This document shows, one piece after another, positions 7,785 through 16,190 of a DNA stretch of 51,016 nt (the first letter of the stretch is position 1; the number at the start of each line of letters is the position of its first letter). The stretch comes from RGIG3528 sp964653855 (GTDB taxonomy: Bacteria; Bacillota; Clostridia; Lachnospirales; Lachnospiraceae): positions 1 to 51,016 of the forward strand of contig CAZZFV010000011.1 of assembly GCA_964653855.1 (NCBI GenBank), in the 5' to 3' direction. The position numbers and the translations under genes are program-made. The notes under the pieces are model-generated. The model saw nothing but the letters and a program-made list of their open reading frames with translations, was not told the origin of the DNA and ran no database searches.

Positions 7785-8984
7785 CTACTTTAAATCCTTC
7801 AAAAACTTTTCTATCCTGTCAAGTCCTTTTTCGATATCCTCTATCGAGATTGCATACGAAAGACGGATATTTGCGGGGGCGCCAAAGTCGGCACAGGGAA
7901 TTACGGCCGTGTTGTAGTCTTCTATCAAAATCTTTGCGGCTGTGGCTGCATCTCCTATTTTTTCGCCTTTATATGACTTGTTTAATGCATCCGACAAATT
8001 CACAAACATGTAAAACGCGCCGGTCGGCTTAACGGTTGACACATAAGGCATTTCGGAAACCCGTTCAAACATGTATTTACGGCGTTTGTCAAATTCTTTT
8101 CTCATTTCGTATACGGAATCCTGAGGACCTGTAAGCGCTTCAAGAGCCGCAGCCTGCGCGATCGAGTTGGGATTTGACGCCTGGTGGCTTTGAATCGACG
8201 ACATAATCTTTGCAATTTCTGCGGGAGCACCCGTATATCCCATTCTCCAACCGGTCATCGAATAGCTTTTTGACATACCGGAGCACGTGATCGTTCTCTT
8301 ATAAATCTCGTCGTTCAACGAAGCTATCGAAACGAATTCGTTGTTGTCATAAACAAGCATTTCATACATTTCGTCGGCAACAACATAAATATCGTTTTTG
8401 ATTATGACGTCCGCCAAACGCTCAAGTTCTTCTCTTGTATAAATCACACCCGTCGGATTGTTGGGGGAATTTAAGATAAGAGCCTTTGTTTTCGGTGTTA
8501 TCGATTTTTGCAATTTTTCGGGCGTAATCTTATAATTTTCCTCTTCCGTACAATAAACAATCACCGGAACTCCGTCGGAAAGCTTTACCATTTCGGGGTA
8601 ACTGAGCCAAAAAGGCGCGGGAATTATTACTTCGTCGCCCGGATTTATTATCGCCTCAAAAATATTTGTGAGCGCATGCTTTCCTCCGTTGCTTACAACT
8701 ATCTGGGAAGGCTCGTAATTTATATGATTGAATTCCTTGAATTTTTTTGAAATTGCGGTACGAAGCTCAATTGTACCCGCAGCTGCGGTATATTTGGTCT
8801 GTCCCATATCGATGGCTTTTTTTGCTGCGGCACATATATTTTCGGGTGTCTTAAAATCCGGTTCTCCGGCTCCGAAGCCCACAATGTCGATTCCGTTTGA
8901 CTTCATTTCCTTTGCGCGTGCTGTAATCGCAAGCGTTGACGAAGGCTTTACCGCCAGTCCCTTTTTTGACAATTCAAGTGACAT
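7785..8984 (-). CDS. Pyridoxal-phosphate aspartate aminotransferase (class I)
   Basis: 399 aa from the ATG at 8984, chosen because AGGAG lies 7 nt before it; the longer reading (from 9023) crosses the promoter's transcribed leader. A class I/II aminotransferase: N-P-T-G-V substrate loop near residue 170, the PLP-lysine in S-G-M-S-K-S-Y near residue 236, and W-R-M-G-Y after it. It moves the amino group between aspartate and 2-oxoglutarate to give oxaloacetate and glutamate in the cytoplasm; related enzymes also use prephenate or other amino acids. Single-gene transcript with its own promoter and terminator. Family is certain, preferred substrate likely. Confidence 0.92.
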   Translation of the reverse strand: MSLELSKKGLAVKPSSTLAITARAKEMKSNGIDIVGFGAGEPDFKTPENICAAAKKAIDMGQTKYTAAAGTIELRTAISKKFKEFNHINYEPSQIVVSNGGKHALTNIFEAIINPGDEVIIPAPFWLSYPEMVKLSDGVPVIVYCTEEENYKITPEKLQKSITPKTKALILNSPNNPTGVIYTREELERLADVIIKNDIYVVADEMYEMLVYDNNEFVSIASLNDEIYKRTITCSGMSKSYSMTGWRMGYTGAPAEIAKIMSSIQSHQASNPNSIAQAAALEALTGPQDSVYEMRKEFDKRRKYMFERVSEMPYVSTVKPTGAFYMFVNLSDALNKSYKGEKIGDAATAAKILIEDYNTAVIPCADFGAPANIRLSYAISIEDIEKGLDRIEKFLKDLK

Positions 8985-9038
8985 TTTCATTCTCCTATTG
9001 TTTTCAGTAATAATTGTATACAAAAATACACTCGTGAT

Positions 9039-9067
9039 ACTATATTCCTTTTTGCTTACTTTTGCAA
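9039..9067 (-). promoter_or_regulatory. Sigma-A promoter of the aminotransferase gene
   Basis: Minus-strand TTGCAA, 17 bp, TATAGT, about 55 bp before the start codon. A 10-nt palindrome TTGTATACAA (9014-9023) lies just past the expected transcription start and might be an operator, though it could be chance. Confidence 0.72.
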
Positions 9068-9171
9068 GCTAATTTTTAAGCTTAAAAAATGGTTTTTACT
9101 TATAAATGTTCTAATAAATAAACTTATAACCTCGTGAAATACGTTCGTAAAAATTCCCGCTTAACAAATAA

Positions 9172-9212
9172 AAAAAGACACTTTAAAAGTTTTAACTCTT
9201 AAAATGTCTTTC
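9172..9212 (-). terminator. Rho-independent terminator of rny
   Basis: Long hairpin AAAGACATTTTAAGAG / CTTTTAAAGTGTCTTT (two mismatches) followed by a T run on the minus strand, about 30 bp after the rny stop. Confidence 0.8.
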
Positions 9213-9238
9213 TCAAATCTTTTTAATTTTTGAATCAA

Positions 9239-10798
9239 CTATTTTGCATAGTCGATTGCTCTTGATTCACGGATAACATTGACTTTAATCTGACCCGGGT
9301 ATTCAAGCTCCGCTTCAATCTTCTTTGAAAGATCTCTTGCAAGTATGACCATATCATCGTCACTTATCTGCTCCGGAACGACCATGACTCTGACCTCTCG
9401 GCCGGCCTGAATTGCAAAGGATTTGTCAACTCCCTTGAAGCTGTTGGAAATATCTTCTAATTGTTTGAGACGTTGTGTATAGGTTTCTAATGTTTCTCTT
9501 CTTGCACCCGGACGTGCGGCAGAAATTGTATCCGCAGCCTGAACGATAAGGGCAACAAGAGATTGCGGCTCAACATCACCGTGGTGAGCTTCAACCGCAT
9601 TAACAATGGTGGCGTTTTCTTTGTACTTACGGCAAAGTTCTGCGCCAAGCTGTACATGCGTGCCTTCCTGCTCGTGGTCAATCGATTTACCGATATCGTG
9701 TAAGAGTCCGGCACGTTTTGCCGTCTTAACGTCGATACCGATCTCCGATGCCAAGAGACCCGCAAGGTTTGCGACTTCGGTAGAATGCTTTAATGCGTTT
9801 TGACCGTAACTCGTACGGAACTTCATTCTGCCAAGGAGTTTGATAAGTTCGGGGTGAAGACCGTGAACACCGCATTCAAGAGCGGCATTTTCGCCTTCTT
9901 CTCTGATCATTACTTCAACTTCTTTTTGGGCCTTTTCTACCATCTCCTCAATTTTTGCGGGATGGATACGCCCGTCAGCAATCAATCTTTCAAGTGCGAT
10001 ACGCGCAACCTCACGGCGAATGGGATCGAAACACGAAAGAACAACGGCCTCGGGTGTGTCATCGATAATCAATTCTACACCTGTCATTGTCTCGAGCGTT
10101 CGAATATTTCGGCCCTCACGACCTATTATTCTGCCCTTCATATCGTCGTTGGGAAGCTGTACCACAGAAATTGTCGATTCGGCAACATGATCGGCAGCGC
10201 AACGCTGAATTGCCGTAACGATAATGTCTTTGGCTTTTTTATCGGCTTCATCCTTAGCCTTGGCCTCAAGATCCTTTATCATAACGGCTGTCTCATGTTT
10301 AACTTCATCTTCAACTGATTTAAACAGATATTCCTTAGCCTGTTCGGAGGTAAGACCCGAGATCTTCTCAAGCTCTTTAAGCTGCTCTTCGCGCGCGGCT
10401 GCGACCTCAGCACGTGTGCGGTCAAGCTCGGCTTCCTTTTGAGCCATCCTTTGATCCCGTTTTTCCAATGCTTCCGTTTTCTTGTCAATTGCTTCCTCTT
10501 TTGCGATTACGCGCTTTTCGTAGCGTTGAACTTCAGCTCTGCGTTCTTTGTTTTCTCTCTCGCATTCATTCTTTGCTTTGAGATTTTCTTCCTTCGCTTC
10601 GAGAAGTGCAACACGCTTCTTTTCTTCGGCCTGCTTTTCGGCTTCATCAAGGATCTGCTTTGATCTTTCTTCGGCCGTTCCGACTTTGCTTTCGTATTTT
10701 TTAACGTGATCGGCAATGCCCGCGTTCCAAAATATGATTGCGCCGATTATAAAAGCGATTACAAAAGAGATTGCTCCGACAATGAAATAAACTACCAT
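9239..10798 (-). CDS. rny: Ribonuclease Y
   Basis: 519 aa from the ATG at 10798, which has GGAGG 9 nt upstream and gives the standard ~520-residue length; upstream in-frame codons lie in the leader. An N-terminal membrane helix (residues 1-23), a long charged coiled coil (about 30-200), a KH domain with the G-R-I-I-G-R-E-G-R-N-I-R motif, and an HD domain (H-D-I-G-K, then H-H-G-D). RNase Y is the membrane-bound endonuclease that starts mRNA decay in Firmicutes. Monocistronic, with a perfect-consensus promoter and a terminator. Confidence 0.97.
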   Translation of the reverse strand: MVVYFIVGAISFVIAFIIGAIIFWNAGIADHVKKYESKVGTAEERSKQILDEAEKQAEEKKRVALLEAKEENLKAKNECERENKERRAEVQRYEKRVIAKEEAIDKKTEALEKRDQRMAQKEAELDRTRAEVAAAREEQLKELEKISGLTSEQAKEYLFKSVEDEVKHETAVMIKDLEAKAKDEADKKAKDIIVTAIQRCAADHVAESTISVVQLPNDDMKGRIIGREGRNIRTLETMTGVELIIDDTPEAVVLSCFDPIRREVARIALERLIADGRIHPAKIEEMVEKAQKEVEVMIREEGENAALECGVHGLHPELIKLLGRMKFRTSYGQNALKHSTEVANLAGLLASEIGIDVKTAKRAGLLHDIGKSIDHEQEGTHVQLGAELCRKYKENATIVNAVEAHHGDVEPQSLVALIVQAADTISAARPGARRETLETYTQRLKQLEDISNSFKGVDKSFAIQAGREVRVMVVPEQISDDDMVILARDLSKKIEAELEYPGQIKVNVIRESRAIDYAK

Positions 10799-10882
10799 TC
10801 GGAAACACCTCCAATATTTTGTTTTATTGTGCACATTTGCGATTAAACAACGTTTGTTCACAAATGCAACTCAAACAAAAAT

Positions 10883-10911
10883 ATTATATAGTTTTAAGAA
10901 AAATATGTCAA
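10883..10911 (-). promoter_or_regulatory. Perfect-consensus sigma-A promoter of rny
   Basis: Minus strand reads TTGACA, exactly 17 bp, TATAAT: both hexamers are perfect consensus. It lies about 85 bp before the rny start, immediately after the miaB terminator. The strongest-looking promoter in the window, as expected for an abundant decay enzyme. Confidence 0.92.
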
Positions 10912-10924
10912 GTATCACCAAAAC

Positions 10925-10967
10925 AAAAAAGGTGCCGAGCGAAAAAAAACTAAATTTTCGCTCGACA
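10925..10967 (-). terminator. Rho-independent terminator after miaB
   Basis: Minus-strand hairpin TGTCGAGCGAAAA ... TTTTCGCTCGGCAC with an about 9-nt loop and a T run after it, some 50 bp past the miaB stop. It ends the long phoH-to-miaB run. Confidence 0.87.
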
Positions 10968-11018
10968 GCCCGGGTTATTTGTTTGACGGTTTGTTATTGC
11001 TCAAAGTTGCAATAAAAG

Positions 11019-12431
11019 TTAAATCGTTTTTCCGATAAAATAAAATCCCTTGCACTCAGTGAGCTTTACATCAATATATTTTCCGATAAGTGTGTCGTCA
11101 CCCTCAAAATGCACAAGAGTGTTGTTTGAAAGGCGTCCGGTAAGCATCTTGGGATTTACTTCATCGTGTCCTTCGACAAGCACTTCCGCAATTTCTCCCG
11201 TAAGCTTATTCATGTTTTCTTCGGATACCGATTTGCAAACCGCAAGAAGGCGGTCAAATCTGTCTTTTATCACATCGTCCGGAACCGTATTAGTATACGT
11301 TGCCGCAACCGTTCCCGTCCTCTTTGAATAGATAAAAGTGAATGCGGAATCATATTTGCATTTTTTTACGACATCGACGGTTTCAAGAAAATCTTCTTCC
11401 GTTTCACCGGGGAAGCCCACAATGATATCCGTTGTGAGGGAAACGTCGGGAATCTCCCGTCTTATCTTTTCTACAAGAGTAAGATATTGATCTTTTGTGT
11501 ATTTACGGTTCATCTTCTTTAAGATTTCCGTGCTTCCCGATTGAAGAGGCAAATGAATGTGACGGCAAATCTTCGGTTCTTCTTTTATTACTTTAATCAG
11601 CTCATCCGAAAAATCCTTGGGATGCGGTGTCATGAAACGCACTCTTTTTATGCCGTCAACCTTGCATACTTCCCTTAAGAGCTCCGAAAACGTACAAGGC
11701 GTGTCGAGTCCCTTTCCGTAGGAATTTACGTTTTGTCCGAGAAGCATTATTTCCGTGATTCCCTGTGCACTTAAATCTTCCGCTTCACGTATGATGTCTT
11801 TCGGATTTCTGCTTTTTTCCCTGCCTCTCACATAAGGCACAATGCAATAAGAGCAAAAATTGTCGCATCCGTACATGATATTTATGCCGGCTTTAAATGT
11901 ATACTTATGGCTGCTCGGAAGGTCTTCAACGATTTTGTCGGATTTGTCGAGGATTTCAACAAGCATTTTTTTGTTTTCGTTAATTTGCTTATAAATAAGC
12001 TCCGCAAGCTTATAAATATTGTGTGTCCCAAACACAAGATCCACAAATCTGTAGGAATGTTTAATCTTTTCCACAACGTGCGACTCCTGCATCATGCATC
12101 CGCAAAGAGCGATTTTCATAAAAGGATTTTTTGCCTTTAATGTGCCCAGATATCCGATTCGCCCGTAAACTCTCGTATTTGCGTTTTCTCTTACCGTGCA
12201 TGTGTTGTAAATCACAAAATCGGCGTCTTCCGTAATGTTCTCGACATATCCTATTTTTTCAAGGATGCCGGCTAACTTCTCCGAATCCTTTGCATTCATT
12301 TGGCATCCGAACGTTTGAATGTGATATGTGAGCGTGCGGCCTGCCTTTTCACATTCCGTTTTAAACCAATCCTTTAATTTTTCGATATATTGAAGCTGTA
12401 TTTCCGCTTCGTTTAACATTAATTCTTCCAT
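11019..12431 (-). CDS. miaB: tRNA-2-methylthio-N6-dimethylallyladenosine synthase MiaB
   Basis: 470 aa. Three domains: the UPF0004 domain with three cluster cysteines (Q-T-F-G-C-Q-M-N, Y-N-T-C-T-V, L-C-G-C-M), a radical SAM domain with Y-G-C-D-N-F-C-S-Y-C, and a C-terminal TRAM RNA-binding domain. It holds two 4Fe-4S clusters and adds a methylthio group to i6A37 of tRNAs that read UNN codons. The 5' end touches the proA stop (TAATG), so translation is coupled. The N terminus is extended by about 40 residues before the first cysteine, as in other clostridial MiaB. Confidence 0.96.
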   Translation of the reverse strand: MEELMLNEAEIQLQYIEKLKDWFKTECEKAGRTLTYHIQTFGCQMNAKDSEKLAGILEKIGYVENITEDADFVIYNTCTVRENANTRVYGRIGYLGTLKAKNPFMKIALCGCMMQESHVVEKIKHSYRFVDLVFGTHNIYKLAELIYKQINENKKMLVEILDKSDKIVEDLPSSHKYTFKAGINIMYGCDNFCSYCIVPYVRGREKSRNPKDIIREAEDLSAQGITEIMLLGQNVNSYGKGLDTPCTFSELLREVCKVDGIKRVRFMTPHPKDFSDELIKVIKEEPKICRHIHLPLQSGSTEILKKMNRKYTKDQYLTLVEKIRREIPDVSLTTDIIVGFPGETEEDFLETVDVVKKCKYDSAFTFIYSKRTGTVAATYTNTVPDDVIKDRFDRLLAVCKSVSEENMNKLTGEIAEVLVEGHDEVNPKMLTGRLSNNTLVHFEGDDTLIGKYIDVKLTECKGFYFIGKTI

Positions 12432-13684
12432 TATTCCCTGATTTGACCCGTTCCGAATATTATATATTTTATTGTTGTGAGTTCATTGAGTCCCAAAGGT
12501 CCTCTTGCATGCAATTTTTGCGTTGAAATGCCGATTTCCGCACCATAACCGAATTCGGCACCGTCCGTAAATCTTGTCGATGCGTTTACATAAACCGCGG
12601 CCGAATCGATTTCGTTCAAAAATCTCATGGCATGGTTGTAATTTTTTGTGATAATCGCTTCCGAATGTCCCGTTGAATGGATATTGATAAAGTCGATTGC
12701 TTCGGGAATATGCTCGACAACCTTTAAAGACACGATTTTGTCGAGATATTCCGTATAATAATCTTCTTCCGTTGCGGGGGTAATTTGGGGAACAATCCGG
12801 CGTGCGATTTCGTCACCGCGAATTTCTACGCCGTGTTTAACCGTAAGCACATCATAAATCTTCGGAATTATGCTTTCCGCAACTTCGGAATGGACAACAA
12901 GCGATTCACACGTGTTGCATGTTCCGTAACGCTGTGTTTTTGCGTTTTCTATGATCGAAAGAGCCATATTTTCGTCAATCAATTTGTCTACATAGATATG
13001 ACAGTTTCCCACACCCGTCTGAATTACGGGAACCGTCGCCTTTTGAACGACATTTTTGATGAGACCCGCTCCGCCGCGCGGAATTATAACGTCGATATAA
13101 TCGTTTAAAGTAAGCAACTCGTCAACGTATTCACGGCTTGTTTGGTCGATAAAAATGCATGCGTCCTCGGGAACGGAATTGTTTTTTAACACACTTCTCA
13201 AAATATCTGAAAGCACTTTGTTCGTGTTGATTGCGTCGGAACCGCCGCGCAATATGCAAACATTTCCGGACTTAAAGCAAAGTCCGAAGGCGTCGACGGT
13301 CACGTTCGGGCGTGATTCGTAAATCATTGCGATAATCCCGAGAGGAACTCTTTTTTTACCGATTTGAAGTCCGTTCGGACGAAGTGTCATCGAAAGCACC
13401 TCACCCACGGGATCGGCAAGTCCCGCAACCGTAATCAGTCCGTCTGCCATGTCACCGATGCGTTTTAAGTTAATCTTAAGGCGGTCAAGAAGTGCGTCGC
13501 TCATGCCGTTTAGTTTGGCATTTTTAAGATCTTCTTCATTTGCTTTTAAGATGTTTTCGGAATTCGCACGGATTTCTGCTGCCGCATCCGTAAGCACCTT
13601 GTTTTTTTTGTCCGTTTTGAGCATTCGTACCGTTTTTGATGCTTCTCTTGCTCTTTTTCCGATGTTTAAAATGTAATCTGACAT
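12431..13684 (-). CDS. proA: Glutamate-5-semialdehyde dehydrogenase (gamma-glutamyl phosphate reductase)
   Basis: 417 aa, the usual length. An aldehyde dehydrogenase-fold enzyme with the catalytic cysteine in Y-G-T-C-N-T-C-E-S-L-V-V-H and the ProA signature near E-F-G-Y-G-A-E-I-G-I-S-T near the C terminus. It reduces gamma-glutamyl phosphate with NADPH to glutamate semialdehyde, which cyclizes to pyrroline-5-carboxylate. AAGGAGG precedes the ATG. It follows proB by 66 bp and overlaps miaB by one base. Confidence 0.97.
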   Translation of the reverse strand: MSDYILNIGKRAREASKTVRMLKTDKKNKVLTDAAAEIRANSENILKANEEDLKNAKLNGMSDALLDRLKINLKRIGDMADGLITVAGLADPVGEVLSMTLRPNGLQIGKKRVPLGIIAMIYESRPNVTVDAFGLCFKSGNVCILRGGSDAINTNKVLSDILRSVLKNNSVPEDACIFIDQTSREYVDELLTLNDYIDVIIPRGGAGLIKNVVQKATVPVIQTGVGNCHIYVDKLIDENMALSIIENAKTQRYGTCNTCESLVVHSEVAESIIPKIYDVLTVKHGVEIRGDEIARRIVPQITPATEEDYYTEYLDKIVSLKVVEHIPEAIDFINIHSTGHSEAIITKNYNHAMRFLNEIDSAAVYVNASTRFTDGAEFGYGAEIGISTQKLHARGPLGLNELTTIKYIIFGTGQIRE

Positions 13685-13750
13685 GTCAAGACCTCCTTTT
13701 TAATAAAAAATAAACGGGTTTTTATATGATGGTGGGATGTTTAATTTATG

Positions 13751-14578
13751 TTATACATTTCTTATATCAAAAGAATCGTCCTTGTTTGCGAGGAAAATTG
13801 TTCCGATTTTGTCGCCACCGATTACTCTTCTTATGTTTTCCGGATCGTCGCCGTTTATGATAATCATGTCTGTGCCTGCTTTTGTAGCGATTTCTGCGGC
13901 GTGGATTTTTGTGATCATTCCGCCCGTTCCCACATTCGAAACGGCGTCATGTGCCATACCGATAATATGATCGTCCAGCTTTTCGACACATTCTACAAGC
14001 GTGGCATCCTTATTTTTGCGGGGATCGTCCGTATAAAGCCCGTCTATGTCGGACAACATAATGCGTAAATCCGCCCTCACCGTTGCCGCAACCATTGCGG
14101 ACAGGGAATCGTTGTCGCCTATCTTTATTTCATCCGTCGAAACCGTGTCGTTTTCGTTTACGATCGGAATAACGCCCATATCAAAAAGTTCATTTAAAGT
14201 ATTTGTTGCGTCTTCGTAAGATTCGTCATGCATAAAAGTATATTTTGTGAGAAGAATCTGCGCGCAATTTGAATTGTATTCCGAAAAAAGCTTTTTGTAT
14301 ACGGTCATGAGCGCCGCCTGACCGATTGCGGCACAAGCCTGTTTGCGTGACAGGGTTTGAGGTTTTTCTTTTAATCCTATCGCATGACGCCCGACAGCGA
14401 TCGCACCGGAACTTACAAGTACAACATCGCGTCCGGAATTATGTAAGTCACATATAATTCTCACAAGCTTTTCGAGCTTTGTATAATTTATTGTTCCGTT
14501 TTCGGGATAAGTGATCGTGGAACTTCCCACCTTTATCACTATCCTTTTTTTATCTTTAAGTGATGCGCGTATTTGCAT
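13751..14578 (-). CDS. proB: Glutamate 5-kinase (short form without PUA domain)
   Basis: 275 aa. An amino-acid-kinase fold starting K-K-R-I-V-I-K-V-G-S-S-T, with V-S-S-G-A-I-A-V-G and N-E-N-D-T-V-S-T-D-E-I-K-I-G-D-N-D-S-L-S that bind glutamate and ATP. It phosphorylates glutamate in the first, usually proline-inhibited, step of proline synthesis. The chain ends right after the kinase domain, so the C-terminal PUA domain of E. coli-type ProB (367 aa) is absent, as in several clostridial enzymes. GGAGG precedes the ATG. Two bases separate it from the upstream oxidoreductase gene. Confidence 0.96.
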   Translation of the reverse strand: MQIRASLKDKKRIVIKVGSSTITYPENGTINYTKLEKLVRIICDLHNSGRDVVLVSSGAIAVGRHAIGLKEKPQTLSRKQACAAIGQAALMTVYKKLFSEYNSNCAQILLTKYTFMHDESYEDATNTLNELFDMGVIPIVNENDTVSTDEIKIGDNDSLSAMVAATVRADLRIMLSDIDGLYTDDPRKNKDATLVECVEKLDDHIIGMAHDAVSNVGTGGMITKIHAAEIATKAGTDMIIINGDDPENIRRVIGGDKIGTIFLANKDDSFDIRNV

Positions 14579-14579
14579 C

Positions 14580-16184
14580 TCAATTTCCTCCGAAAGGCTT
14601 ATATTTTGCGGCTATCGCTTCAAAAACCTTTATTCCGTCAACCGCAGCGCTTGTGATTCCGCCCGCATAGCCTGCACCTTCACCTATGGGGTAAAGTCCT
14701 TTTATGTTGGATTCGAAAGTTTCGGATCTTGTGATTCTGACGGGCGCGGAAGTCCTGCCTTCAATTCCCGAAAGAATGGCATCGGGTGACGAAAATCCGT
14801 GAATTTTGTTTTCAAATGCCGTTACACCCTCTATTATATCTTCTTTCACAAATTTGGGCAATACACGCGACAAATCGCTTTTTTCATACATTCCCTTTGA
14901 ATACGGGATAACTTCTCCGAATTCGCTCGTTGCCCGTGACAACTTAAAGTCTTCGAATCTCTGAACGGGAATTTTTCCTCCCGCGAGCTTATAACAATTT
15001 TCTTCCAAACGTCGCTGAAATTCGATTCCGAGAAGCGGATTAAGCGTTTTTTGGGGATCAAAATCGGAAGGATTTATTTGCACAACGATTGCCGAATTCG
15101 CATTTTTTCCGTTACGGTCACGGTTACTCATTCCGTTTACGCATGTTTTACCTGTTTCCGACGAAGCATTAACCACAAAGCCGCCCGGACACATGCAAAA
15201 AGAATATACGCCTCTTCCGTCACGTGCCGTATGCGTGAGCTTATAATCCGCGGGCGGAAGAAGTTTATATGCGTCACCGTATTGCGAAAAACCGATTTTT
15301 TCCTGTAAGTGTTCGATTCTTAAGCCCACGGCAAAGGCTTTTTGCGTGATTTCGATATTTTTCTCAAAAAGCATGTTAAACGTATCCCTTGCGCTGTGAC
15401 CTATCGCAAGGATTACGTTTTCGGATTCTATAAAATCCTTATTGTTTACGGTAACGCCCTTTATATGACCGTTTTCCGTAACAATATCCGTGACACATGA
15501 ATTAAACTTAAATTCTGCGCCGGCTTTAATCATATATTCACGCATGTTTTTTATGACACTCTTTAAAACATCCGTTCCTATATGCGGCTTATTTGAATAT
15601 TTTATATCGGGAGCGGCACCGAACTTTACAAATGTGTCAAGCACAAAGCCGATCCTATTACTTACGTCCTTTACGCCCGTGTTTAATTTGCCGTCCGAAA
15701 ATGTGCCCGCACCGCCTTCGCCGAATTGCACGTTTGAGTTTTCGTTTAAAATGCCCGTATCCCAGAATTTTTGCACCGAAACGGTTCTTTTTTCGACATC
15801 TTCGCCGCGTTCCAGTATAATCGGCGAAAATCCGTATTCCGTGAGCAATAAAGCGGCAAAAAGCCCCGCGGGACCGGCTCCCACCACAACGGGACGCGAG
15901 CTTAATTTTTCGGTACCGGAAATTAACGGCACATACTTTTTTTCTTCAGCTTTTGTGATTTTTCCTTTTGAAAAGTGAACTATCTTTTCTTCAAGCTTTT
16001 TGTCTTTTAAAGTAACAAAAATTGTATAAAGCCAAAAAATATTCTTTTTGTCTCTTGCGTCAAGCGAACGCCTTTTTATTTCATAAGTAAAATCCGACCG
16101 GTTTATTTTTAATTCATGCTCGATCGACTTTGTTATGTCATCGTCCGTATGTTTAATTTTTTGTTTTATCTGTAAGCTGATCAT
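14580..16184 (-). CDS. FAD-dependent oxidoreductase, COG2509 type
   Basis: 534 aa. After an N-terminal region of about 90 residues comes a dinucleotide-binding motif V-V-G-A-G-P-A-G-L-F-A-A and an E-R-G ribose-binding acid. Further FAD signatures are the C-P-G-G-F-V-V-N-A-S segment and a C-terminal G-E-G-A-G-Y-A-G-G-I-T-S-A-A-V-D-G motif. This is the uncharacterized 'NAD(FAD)-utilizing dehydrogenase' family common in Firmicutes; no reaction is known to me. Ribosome binding site AAGGTAAAAATAT. It is followed after six bases' gap by the stop of a second flavoprotein gene, suggesting joint expression. Confidence 0.85.
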   Translation of the reverse strand: MISLQIKQKIKHTDDDITKSIEHELKINRSDFTYEIKRRSLDARDKKNIFWLYTIFVTLKDKKLEEKIVHFSKGKITKAEEKKYVPLISGTEKLSSRPVVVGAGPAGLFAALLLTEYGFSPIILERGEDVEKRTVSVQKFWDTGILNENSNVQFGEGGAGTFSDGKLNTGVKDVSNRIGFVLDTFVKFGAAPDIKYSNKPHIGTDVLKSVIKNMREYMIKAGAEFKFNSCVTDIVTENGHIKGVTVNNKDFIESENVILAIGHSARDTFNMLFEKNIEITQKAFAVGLRIEHLQEKIGFSQYGDAYKLLPPADYKLTHTARDGRGVYSFCMCPGGFVVNASSETGKTCVNGMSNRDRNGKNANSAIVVQINPSDFDPQKTLNPLLGIEFQRRLEENCYKLAGGKIPVQRFEDFKLSRATSEFGEVIPYSKGMYEKSDLSRVLPKFVKEDIIEGVTAFENKIHGFSSPDAILSGIEGRTSAPVRITRSETFESNIKGLYPIGEGAGYAGGITSAAVDGIKVFEAIAAKYKPFGGN

Positions 16185-16190
16185 ATATTT

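Noticed and set aside
9800..10318. 172-codon plus-strand frame opposite rny
   Set aside because: Wholly inside the certain rny gene and without a ribosome binding site.
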